Assembly (NCBI GenBank): GCA_001464165.1
Contig: LNEX01000383.1
Span: forward strand, 1 to 21,359
Reading direction: 5' to 3'
Origin: a bacterium Ga0077546
GTDB lineage: Bacteria > Cyanobacteriota > Vampirovibrionia > Obscuribacterales > Obscuribacteraceae
DNA: 21,359 nucleotides
Shown: piece by piece, positions 14,930-21,359 of the stretch
How the letters are laid out: each line of letters opens with the position of its first letter
How positions within the stretch are numbered: the first letter of the stretch is position 1
The notes under the pieces: generated by a model
Seen by the model: the letters and a program-made list of their open reading frames with translations, nothing else
Told to the model about the DNA's origin: nothing
Database searches by the model: none
Made by a program: the position numbers and the translations under genes

Positions 14930-16626
14930 TGAAATCGACAATTGACAAACGTATATTATTTGTTGCGCTAGCTGCCCTGGCTGTTTTTGCTGCGGGTATT
15001 GCCTATCGAGCTATTTTTTATCGCGATCTTGCTGGGACGATCTGCTATGAAATGGAAGCAGCACGTCGCATACTTCAGGGTCAAGTTCCTTTCCGAGACT
15101 TCTATTTTGATTTGGCTCAACTAGCATCTGCTCATACTGGTGGTGCTCTATTACCAGCAGATTTGCAGACAGGTCTTCCTCTTGTTTTTCCTTTTGCATC
15201 ATTGGCGCTAGGTTCATTCATTGAAGTATCAGCGTTGGCTCTGCTTTCTTTTGCTCTTTGTATTTATATTGTTTCGCTAACTAAGTTAGATCAACGCTGC
15301 CAATTACAGCTTTGGTTTCTCTTGATTGGGTTCGGTCTGGCAAACTTTGCCATGGGCTATTCCTACGGTAGTGCTCAGCACATTTTCGCTCTTCTTCTCT
15401 CTCCTTATTTGTTCTTGCGCCTGACCGCTTGGAGTAGTTTTTCGGTTAACGCCGCCAGGCCGTGGCTTCGCTTTGGCTGTGGGCTCTTGGCCGGTTTTGG
15501 TGCTTCCTTTGATGTCTGGTTTATTTTGGTGCCCCTAGCCATTGAAACTGTCGAATTTCTTAGTCGTCGCTTGGGAGGCAAAGCGAATAGGTTTGCCTAT
15601 GAGTTACTTGGGCTGATAATTTCATTTTGCATCTCTTGGTCGTATCTTTTGCGGCTTGATCCAGCAGCTCTGAGAGAGCTTGTTGATTGGATTATTCCAC
15701 TCAAAATTACCAGCTACTATTTAGATCAGATTGCCTACTTTGGTCTTGGATCTACCCCAGACCGTCGAGATGTAATTTATTTTTGTGCAGCAGCAGCGAT
15801 CCTCAGTTTTGGCATAGTCAATCGCGTGGCTCTGTTGCGACCCATTTTTACTCTAATGATGGCCGGATTCGTTCTCTATCAAATAGGCATGAGCGGCTTG
15901 AGTACCGACATCTTGCTTGTCGTTTGGGCCTCTTGCATGAGTTTTGCTTTACAGTTTTGCTATTTGCTTGAAAGTAGCTTTTTCTCGAGAATCTGTCGAA
16001 GATACCCAAGACTTTCCTACCGTCGTTTGCCGAAGGTTCAGATATTTGCTCTGGTTGCATTGTGCTCTATTAGTTTATTGTCTCTGGCTACCGCTGAGAT
16101 ACTGCAGCGTCGTGAAAATGTCACTGTATTGACTGGACCTAATGCAATTGATCCAACCTATTTAGAGTTGACTGATGCTTTCGCTAAGTTTTCTCAGTCT
16201 GGTGAATCTATTATGATTCTAAATGGCCGTTTGTTGCCAGGTTTTCCCCTCTATGCCTTAGTTGAGAGGCCCATTGCGGGCTATTTCATTAGTACTGAGG
16301 CCTTTAGTTCACTGGCTAATATTGAGTCTCATGATTTAAAGGATGATGTGCTTGGTAAGCCTTTTGGTTGGATTGCAGCGACTAAGAAAAAAATGTTTGA
16401 TCGACTGCGGTGTGACATTGCGAAGAGTCAGCCTGGAGTTATCGTGGTTGAAGGTGGGCAGACATTTGATGGCTTAGAAAAGGCCAACGTAATTGCTCAG
16501 ATCTTGGCAAATTACACCTCTCAGGGAGAAGCCCGCTATCACTCACGCTGCATCGGTGCTAAAGAATTTGCCGATTGGAATTATCGCTATAACGTTTATG
16601 AGCGTCACGGTAAAGGTCAGAATTGA
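14929..16626 (+). CDS. Polytopic GT-C-like glycosyltransferase, second of a pair
   Basis: This 565-residue membrane protein has the same layout as its upstream neighbour: a hydrophobic start, a first loop with YEMEAARRILQGQVPFRDFY (starting at 40) and FDLAQL, about ten more hydrophobic segments and a soluble C-terminal part from about 400. The segment ILNGRLLPGFPLYALVERP corresponds to the neighbour's CASMAPGYPVLLQTER. In the usual D-x-G-x-Y position it has YE (Glu41), and the NPP sequence of the neighbour's loop is replaced by DLAQL. Catalysis is thus uncertain: it may use a Glu, accept another substrate, or be a partner subunit. The one-base TAATG overlap implies coupled translation with the upstream gene. 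It is the last gene of the cluster; no hairpin terminator is visible in the 85 bases after it. Confidence 0.75.
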   Translation: MKSTIDKRILFVALAALAVFAAGIAYRAIFYRDLAGTICYEMEAARRILQGQVPFRDFYFDLAQLASAHTGGALLPADLQTGLPLVFPFASLALGSFIEVSALALLSFALCIYIVSLTKLDQRCQLQLWFLLIGFGLANFAMGYSYGSAQHIFALLLSPYLFLRLTAWSSFSVNAARPWLRFGCGLLAGFGASFDVWFILVPLAIETVEFLSRRLGGKANRFAYELLGLIISFCISWSYLLRLDPAALRELVDWIIPLKITSYYLDQIAYFGLGSTPDRRDVIYFCAAAAILSFGIVNRVALLRPIFTLMMAGFVLYQIGMSGLSTDILLVVWASCMSFALQFCYLLESSFFSRICRRYPRLSYRRLPKVQIFALVALCSISLLSLATAEILQRRENVTVLTGPNAIDPTYLELTDAFAKFSQSGESIMILNGRLLPGFPLYALVERPIAGYFISTEAFSSLANIESHDLKDDVLGKPFGWIAATKKKMFDRLRCDIAKSQPGVIVVEGGQTFDGLEKANVIAQILANYTSQGEARYHSRCIGAKEFADWNYRYNVYERHGKGQN

Positions 16627-16711
16627 AGATTGAGCCATAACATTTTCTTGGTGCTAGCCAAACTTCAGCTGTACCAATACAATTTAGTTTTAGCTCACTC
16701 AGGAAAGCTCT

Positions 16712-16966
16712 TTGGACGATTTCGACTTAAAATTATGCGGCAGCAAGCATTACGGGCCTGTGCTCAGTATCGAGGGCAATTATCAGGTAATGAGATGTTC
16801 TTTCTGCGAACAAATTTTTAGAACCTTAATCGAAGGGCCCTTTGAAGTGGAAGCTAAGCTTCGCTCTTCGAAAACTTGTATTTCGGCCTGCGACTGGACA
16901 GTCACCGATAACATGGTGAAATGCAACGCTTGCAGCTACTGGGGCCCGCGTCCGAATTTGCCATAA
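16712..16966 (+). CDS. Small Cys-rich zinc-ribbon-like protein, unknown function
   Basis: This 84-residue protein starts at TTG; AGGAAA (16701-16706) seven bases upstream is a good ribosome binding site and supports translation. Cysteines are arranged as Cys9, a CxxC pair (29, 32), CISAC (56, 60) and a CNAC pair (71, 74), followed by an aromatic YW. Two CxxC knuckles about 40 residues apart suit one zinc site. I do not recognise the family; single-domain zinc ribbons of this size are often nucleic-acid or protein-binding adaptors. It lies 85 bases after the glycan cluster in the same direction and is convergent with cysS, ending 25 bases before it. It may be read through from the cluster or have its own promoter. 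Confidence 0.55.
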   Translation: MDDFDLKLCGSKHYGPVLSIEGNYQVMRCSFCEQIFRTLIEGPFEVEAKLRSSKTCISACDWTVTDNMVKCNACSYWGPRPNLP

Positions 16967-16991
16967 GTATAGCTACGGGATTGCTGTCAAT

Positions 16992-18377
16992 CTATGTCTT
17001 TTCCCAAGTGGCTCCATCGGCGCTGTCCATGACATTTACGCCAATTTCAGTCAGGCTCTTGCGAATCAGATCTGAGGAGGCATAGTCTTTTCTTTCTCGT
17101 GCTTCTTTGCGCAAGGTAAGAATCAAGTCGATTAGTTTGGCACCAGTGGCGGTGTCTAGCTCTTGTCTTGTGTCAGTCATGGTCAAGCCCAATACTTTGG
17201 CATAGTGAACCAGAGTGCTGGCTAGATACTGCTTGTCGGCTGCTGATTTGGTCTGAGTGATACCGTCGGCCAATTGATAGAGATGCGAAATCGCAATAGC
17301 TGTATTAAAGTCGTTGTTCATTGCTGCGGCAAATTCAGCTTTGAATGTGTCAGCAGTTTTTTGTGCCGCCGCGCTCGGGGCAACCGCTTCATTCTCATTT
17401 AATCCGTGTTCGAAACTGGCGGCTCGCAGCAAGCGTTGAATTCCGGTGCTGGTGGCTTGCAAACTTTCAATGGTGAAGTCAATCGGATTTCGATAATGCG
17501 ATTGCAGAATAAAGAGGCGAATGGTATCGGCCGAAAATGTTGCCAGCAAGTCTCTAATGGTTTTGAAATTGCCCAGTGACTTAGCCATTTTCTCTGAATT
17601 GGTTTGCACAAAGCTATTGTGCAGCCAATAGCGGGCCATGGGTTGGCCATGTAGAGCTTCTGACTGAGCTATTTCGTTTTCATGGTGAGGGAAAACAAGG
17701 TCTTCTCCACCGCAGTGAATGTCGATGGTTTCACCCAGTATGCGCTTGACCATGGCTGAGCATTCCAGGTGCCAGCCCGGACGGCCTCTACCCCAGGGGC
17801 TAGGCCAACCCACAAAATCAACCGGGCTCTTTTTCAAGTGGGCCAGGGTTTCTTGAGCCACAGCTTGCTCGCGCGAGCCCACTAGCAGTTGCTCTAAGTT
17901 TTGCTTGCCTAGTTTGCCGTAGTCTTTGAAAGAAGCCACGTCAAAATAGACATCGCCACCAGCTTCATAGGCATGGCCACCATCAATTAGGCCCTGGGTG
18001 AAGGCAATCATCTGAGTGATGTACTCAGTCGCTCTTGGCTCGAAATCTGGTGATTCGACATTGAGTGAGTGCATGTCGTGCCAGAAGGCATAGGTGTACT
18101 GGCGTGAGAGCTTCTCTGGTGTAATACCTAACTCTTTGGCGCGCTTGATGATTTTGTCATCGACATCGGTGATATTGCGCACATAGATAACGTCGTAGCC
18201 AACAAAGCGCAGATAGCGTTGCACTACATCCCAGACTATGGCCATCCGGGCATGACCCAAGTGGCTTAAATCATAGACGGTGGGGCCGCAGGCGTACATT
18301 CTGACGACGTTGTCCTGCAGTGGAACAAATTCTTCTTTCGTGCCAGAAAGAGTATTGAAGACTTGAATCTTATTCAT
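16992..18377 (-). CDS. cysS: Cysteinyl-tRNA synthetase
   Basis: This 461-residue class I synthetase charges tRNA-Cys in the cytosol. It has the zinc ligand in YACGPTVYD (Cys30), the HIGH variant HLGH (39-42), NITDVDDKI (68-76), GRPGWHLECSAM with Cys206, HCGGEDLVFPHHENE (221-235) and the KMSKS-loop variant KMAKSLGNF (263-271). The stretch before GRPGW reads VDFVGWPSPWGRGRP, about a dozen residues shorter than the usual FALWK...SPWG insert. The overall length is normal. The start lies 12 bases after the gltX stop without a clear Shine-Dalgarno sequence, which suggests it is the second gene of a gltX-cysS operon. Confidence 0.97.
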   Translation of the reverse strand: MNKIQVFNTLSGTKEEFVPLQDNVVRMYACGPTVYDLSHLGHARMAIVWDVVQRYLRFVGYDVIYVRNITDVDDKIIKRAKELGITPEKLSRQYTYAFWHDMHSLNVESPDFEPRATEYITQMIAFTQGLIDGGHAYEAGGDVYFDVASFKDYGKLGKQNLEQLLVGSREQAVAQETLAHLKKSPVDFVGWPSPWGRGRPGWHLECSAMVKRILGETIDIHCGGEDLVFPHHENEIAQSEALHGQPMARYWLHNSFVQTNSEKMAKSLGNFKTIRDLLATFSADTIRLFILQSHYRNPIDFTIESLQATSTGIQRLLRAASFEHGLNENEAVAPSAAAQKTADTFKAEFAAAMNNDFNTAIAISHLYQLADGITQTKSAADKQYLASTLVHYAKVLGLTMTDTRQELDTATGAKLIDLILTLRKEARERKDYASSDLIRKSLTEIGVNVMDSADGATWEKT

Positions 18378-18389
18378 AGATTTAGCTGC

Positions 18390-19853
18390 TTACTTGTGAG
18401 TCAGGGCCGCTTCCAGACGGGATTTTACTCGCTCGGCGCCTAGTATTGAAATAATTGAACCAAGGTCTGGACCTTGAGTCTTTCCTGATAAGGCGGCTCG
18501 AACGGGCCAGTAGAGTTCTTTTCCTTTGAGGGAAATTTCTTTACCGAAGGCGTCTACCGCCTTTTTACATCCTTGATGGTCGTCCCACGGCATGGTACCA
18601 AGGGCATTTAACATGGTGTTGAGAACTTTCTTGGCACTGTCAGAGCTGAGGACATCGCGGGCAATGTCTTCTGGAATGTTGAGCGGTTCAAAATAGAATT
18701 GTACTGCCGCAGTCAAGTCAGATAGTGTGGTAAGCCCTTCTCGCACTGAGGCTATCATGGCCGCTATCTCGGCCGGCGTGTAAGCACTGGTATCGTGGGC
18801 GGTGAGGAATGGCATTGCTCTGCTGACAATTAAGTCGAGGGGCAAGCTTCTGATGTAATGGCTGTTAAACCAGTTGAGGCGAGCAACATCGAACACCGCC
18901 GGGCTTTTCGATACTTTGTCTAAATCAAAGACTGCGGCAGCTTCTTCTAGGTCGTAGATTTCTTTGCCTTCAGGGTGGGTAAAGCTCATTTGCGCTAGAT
19001 AGTTGATGATAGCTTCAGGCATATAGCCTTGGGCTCGATAATAATCAATATGCACGGTTTCGCCGTGTTTGCGCTTAGAGAGCTTCTGATGTTCGATATC
19101 AAAAATCAAAGGCGCATGGGCAAATTCTGGGGCCTTTTGATTCATGGCCTCATAGATCAGCAGTTGCTTGGCGGTGTTGTGAATGTGGTCTTCGCCACGA
19201 ATGACATGGGTCATTTTCATGTCGATATCATCGATGACAACGGCGAAGTTGTAGATGGCGACACCGTTAGACTTTACGATTACCATGTCGCCGCCCAAGT
19301 CTGACGTATCAATGGCGATTTCGCCTTTGATGTGATCGTGCCACGACACTACCTGTGGTTCTTCAACGATAAAACGAACCGAGGGAATGCGACCTTGTTC
19401 TTCGAACTGTTTGCGCTGCTCTTCGCTGGTTTCTCTGCCTCTATTGTCATAGCGAGGGGCGGAATTGGTTGCTTTTTGCTCTTCTTTGAGAGCAGCCAAT
19501 TCTTCCTGGGTGGCATAGCACAAATAGGCTTTGCCACTGCTGATCAAGTGATTGGCCATGGTGCTGTAGTGGTCAATTTTTTCGGTCTGGCGATAAGGTG
19601 CATAAGGGCCACCAATATCGAGACCTTCGTCCCAGTTCAGGCCTAACCACTTCAAGCCATCGATGATGTCTTTGGTGTAAGTCTCTTTTGAGCGCTCTTC
19701 GTCTGTGTCTTCAAGGCGAAGAATAAAGGTGCCGTTATGTCTCTTAGCGTACAAGTAATTGTAAAGAGCTGTGCGAGCGGTACCAACATGCAAATTGCCT
19801 GTTGGGCTTGGCGCTATTCGAACTCGGACATCTGTTTTCATAACCAGAGGCAT
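18390..19853 (-). CDS. gltX: Glutamyl-tRNA synthetase
   Basis: This 487-residue class I synthetase has the HIGH-type motif in PSPTGNLHVGTARTAL (HVGT at 22-25), RLEDTDEERS (46-55), a GEDHIHNTAKQ region at 220-230 and the KMSKS-type loop KLSKRKHG (257-264). The anticodon-binding helices follow to the end. It charges tRNA-Glu, and possibly tRNA-Gln if the organism lacks GlnRS; nothing in this window tells which. Two starts are possible, ATG 19853 and ATG 19841 (residue 5, which would give the common MKTDVRVRIAPSPTG beginning). Neither has a convincing Shine-Dalgarno sequence, so the longer one is given. The 89 bases upstream separate it from rlpA, which is transcribed in the same direction. Confidence 0.97.
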   Translation of the reverse strand: MPLVMKTDVRVRIAPSPTGNLHVGTARTALYNYLYAKRHNGTFILRLEDTDEERSKETYTKDIIDGLKWLGLNWDEGLDIGGPYAPYRQTEKIDHYSTMANHLISSGKAYLCYATQEELAALKEEQKATNSAPRYDNRGRETSEEQRKQFEEQGRIPSVRFIVEEPQVVSWHDHIKGEIAIDTSDLGGDMVIVKSNGVAIYNFAVVIDDIDMKMTHVIRGEDHIHNTAKQLLIYEAMNQKAPEFAHAPLIFDIEHQKLSKRKHGETVHIDYYRAQGYMPEAIINYLAQMSFTHPEGKEIYDLEEAAAVFDLDKVSKSPAVFDVARLNWFNSHYIRSLPLDLIVSRAMPFLTAHDTSAYTPAEIAAMIASVREGLTTLSDLTAAVQFYFEPLNIPEDIARDVLSSDSAKKVLNTMLNALGTMPWDDHQGCKKAVDAFGKEISLKGKELYWPVRAALSGKTQGPDLGSIISILGAERVKSRLEAALTHK

Positions 19854-19920
19854 TTTAGCACTAAGGTTCGGCTGAACAAGCTTTAGCTCTTGACGTGCTT
19901 TACACTTCTACCGTTAAGAT

Positions 19921-19956
19921 AGCCAATCAGTTAGCCAATTAGTTAGCGATCAGCTG
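19921..19956. repeat. Short tandem repeat, 12-bp unit, two good copies and one degenerate copy
   Basis: AGCCAATCAGTT (19921-19932) is followed directly by AGCCAATTAGTT (19933-19944), 11 of 12 bases identical, and then by a diverged third copy AGCGATCAGCTG. The repeat spans the last codons and stop of rlpA and the gap before gltX. Confidence 0.6.
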
Positions 19957-20842
19957 GGTTGATAACCATGCAGTCAACCATTGCTACTCCTGATGAGAGC
20001 ATGTTCAGCTTCTCTGCCGCGCCACGGGAAAGATCTATCACTCGGTCGTCGACGAACGGTCCCCGGTCGTTCACGTGAACAACACAGGTGGCGCCGGTGC
20101 GGCGGTTCATAACTAGCAATTTAGTGCCGAAAGGCAGGGTGCGATGAGCGGCGGTTAAGCCGTGCATGTCGAAGCGATCGCCATTTGATGTGCGGCGGCC
20201 ATGGAACTTGCCACCATACCATGAGGCATGACCGCTGAAGTTAGGTGAGAAATTTTCTGGGGCAATATTATTGAGGCTTGGTAGGGCCGAGTGGTTGAGA
20301 CAGGCCGTCAGAGCCTGTTCTGGTGACTGCGATTCTGCCAGTTTGATGAAGCTAGCGGGAATTTGCTGAGCACCTAAAATGCTGCGAATGCTGTTGACGA
20401 GCTTGAAGCTGTATTCGAGCGCTGAGGACTTGTTGCCGTCTGGCAGTTCCAGTTTCACTACTGAGCTGCCGTCTACGCGGATTACAGCTAATTGGCCTTC
20501 GCATGCTGGTACAAGCTTAGAAGGGTCGAGCTTCTCGCCTTTGAGCAAGTCTTGTAGTCTATCTGCCAAATTTTCGGCGCGGTCTTCTGCTGAGCCAGCA
20601 GGGGTCTCTCCGCGGTAAGTAATTAGCTCTTTACCGTTAAGAGTAACGGAAGCGCATTCTTGATCGTTCTCTTCCCAGACATTTGATTCGACTTCGGGGT
20701 CTAAGTTTGCGTTATCAGCGGCCATTGCTTGTGTGCTGTTAGTGCTGAACATCGCAGCCGCTAGACTAAGGGCCAAGGCGACCTTCTTGTGTTTAGGTTG
20801 AAGGTCTATTGAAACTATTTGCGAGAACATTTGCCAGATCAT
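19943..20842 (-). CDS. rlpA: RlpA-family secreted protein (double-psi beta-barrel, septal/peptidoglycan-associated)
   Basis: This 299-residue protein has a signal peptide (basic QPKHKK at 15-20, hydrophobic VALALSLAAAMF, cleavage likely after STQAMA near 41). A middle domain (about 63-165) with a RAENLADRLQDLL helix is like the one preceding the barrel in cyanobacterial RlpA proteins. A C-terminal double-psi barrel follows: GHASWYGGKFHGRRTSNG (204-221), TAAHRTLPFGT (230-240), VHVNDRGPF (255-263) with the key Asp259, and RVIDLSRGAAEKL (267-279). In RlpA the barrel acts on denuded peptidoglycan glycan strands at the septum; SPOR domains, when present, target it, and none is present here. The start ATG 20842 directly follows an in-frame stop; ATG 20830 is an alternative. 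The upstream 500 bases may form a structured leader. Confidence 0.9.
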   Translation of the reverse strand: MIWQMFSQIVSIDLQPKHKKVALALSLAAAMFSTNSTQAMAADNANLDPEVESNVWEENDQECASVTLNGKELITYRGETPAGSAEDRAENLADRLQDLLKGEKLDPSKLVPACEGQLAVIRVDGSSVVKLELPDGNKSSALEYSFKLVNSIRSILGAQQIPASFIKLAESQSPEQALTACLNHSALPSLNNIAPENFSPNFSGHASWYGGKFHGRRTSNGDRFDMHGLTAAHRTLPFGTKLLVMNRRTGATCVVHVNDRGPFVDDRVIDLSRGAAEKLNMLSSGVAMVDCMVINPADR

Positions 20843-21061
20843 TTAGTTTGATCACTCTCTCTAGTGCCTGGGCCAGGCGATTTGCTGATGCGTTCTCTGT
20901 GATTTCGAGAACCGTTTTTCCAGGCTTTGCAGCGACTGCGTATATGCGATGGATAACTTCCGGCCCGTCAAAGATCTGATGACAAGTTTGATTTTTGTGC
21001 GCCAGTTTGCTTTTGGTGTTTTATTGGAGAAAACTTAGAAATCTTGAATTGACAAAAAAAC

Positions 21062-21144
21062 GAAAGACTGCTGACCTCTTGCCGGGTGGTTATCTTTCCT
21101 TACTGGCTTTAGCGTTGGCAAGATGAGGCCGTGTTAATCTCGCC
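21062..21144 (-). promoter_or_regulatory. Possible structured leader/attenuator of rlpA
   Basis: On the minus strand GGCGAGAT (21144-21137) can pair with ATCTTGCC (21124-21117), with one G-U. The same TCTTGCC can instead pair perfectly with GGCAAGA (21083-21077). Further on, GAAAGA (21098-21093) can pair with TCTTTC (21067-21062), which is followed by G and seven T (21060-21054). Mutually exclusive helices before a U-run look like an attenuator. It matches no riboswitch class that I recognise, and transcription through it has not been shown. Confidence 0.3.
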
Positions 21145-21246
21145 CCTTGAAAGCTGCTGTCAAGAAGGCGAGGTAACGCTCTGTAAAACCTTTGTAAGAC
21201 ACCGCCTATTTATTTCATCAGCTAAGTTATTGGCATTTCACAAAAC

Positions 21247-21286
21247 GCCGATCGCAAGCAGTAGTTAGCTTTACGGCCCTTTTTTT
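21247..21286 (+). terminator. Terminator-like hairpin with T-tract
   Basis: On the plus strand GCCG (21247-21250) can pair with CGGC (21274-21277), and inside it AAGC (21256-21259) with GCTT (21268-21271). An asymmetric internal loop separates the two helices. CC and seven T follow (21280-21286). The stems are short. It would stop a plus-strand transcript, yet no plus-strand gene lies directly upstream, so it might end a small RNA or be chance. Confidence 0.3.
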
Positions 21287-21359
21287 GGAGGCTCGGTATA
21301 TCTGTTGGGATCTTAAACTTTCTTCGTCAAATATTGTGTTGTAGAGTGACATTTGCTCA

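Larger units (their letters stand above)
20843..21359. other. Gene-poor 517-base region upstream of rlpA
   Basis: No open frame with a usual start codon of convincing quality is seen. The region contains a start-less minus-strand open frame (about 21018-20787), inverted repeats near 21062-21144, a minus-strand T7 run at 21060-21054 and a terminator-like hairpin at 21247-21286. The rlpA promoter must lie here, but I cannot point to a good -35/-10 pair on the minus strand. Confidence 0.6.

Noticed and set aside
16630..16821. 63-codon plus-strand frame after the glycan cluster
   Set aside because: It overlaps the Cys-rich gene in another frame, has no ribosome binding site, and its translation has no recognisable pattern.
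19889..19917. Plus-strand TTGACG with TAAGAT between gltX and rlpA
   Set aside because: The spacing is 19 bases, and a promoter here would read antisense into rlpA with no gene ahead.
21049..21054. TTGACA on the plus strand as a promoter
   Set aside because: No -10-like sequence lies 15-19 bases downstream (the 17-base position reads TGACCT).
1..21359. CRISPR array, insertion sequence, phage or defence genes
   Set aside because: No regularly spaced repeats, transposase, integrase or known defence domains were seen in any frame.

Overview
The window looks like a bacterial chromosome segment of moderate GC from an organism with a diderm-type envelope. Evidence for that is a lipobox protein with a TonB/TolA-like C-terminal domain, a DsbD-type periplasmic domain and an RlpA-family protein. 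Several genes appear to use TTG starts and several lack a clear Shine-Dalgarno sequence. RlpA carries a middle domain like those of cyanobacterial RlpA proteins. Together these make me think of Cyanobacteria/'Melainabacteria' (Obscuribacter-like), but this is an impression and not a proof. I see no rRNA, tRNA, CRISPR, insertion sequence or phage gene.

Region 1 (1-915, +): the 3' end of an acetolactate decarboxylase-like gene, overlapping by one base a secreted stand-alone DsbD N-terminal-like domain. Region 2 (884-5103, -): a compact arsenic resistance operon in the order arsR, arsC, acr3, arsD, arsA. Its first three genes are linked by ATGA and TAATG overlaps. A perfect 16-bp palindrome sits over the arsR -10 box and start codon. 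As(V) would be reduced by ArsC, As(III) exported by Acr3, and ArsD/ArsA would act as chaperone and ATPase; ArsR would sense As(III). Region 3 (5110-6166, +): two small envelope proteins.

Region 4 (6219-16626, +) is the notable part: eight tightly packed genes that look like one operon for making and exporting an unidentified glycan. The products in order are a GT-C-like membrane protein fused to a uridine kinase/phosphoribulokinase-like domain, a HAD phosphatase, a class II aldolase, a protein with two tandem nucleotidyltransferase domains, a GT2 glycosyltransferase, a small GDPD-like protein, and two large polytopic GT-C-like proteins. The soluble enzymes could make and activate an unusual phosphorylated sugar or polyol. 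The GT2 and GT-C proteins could move it through a lipid carrier to the outer face of the membrane. The sugar cannot be read from the sequence.

Region 5 (16712-21359): a small Cys-rich zinc-ribbon-like protein (+), then cysS, gltX and rlpA, all on the minus strand (gltX-cysS is a clear pair). The last 517 bases hold no confident gene. They do contain a start-less open frame and inverted repeats that could form a structured rlpA leader.
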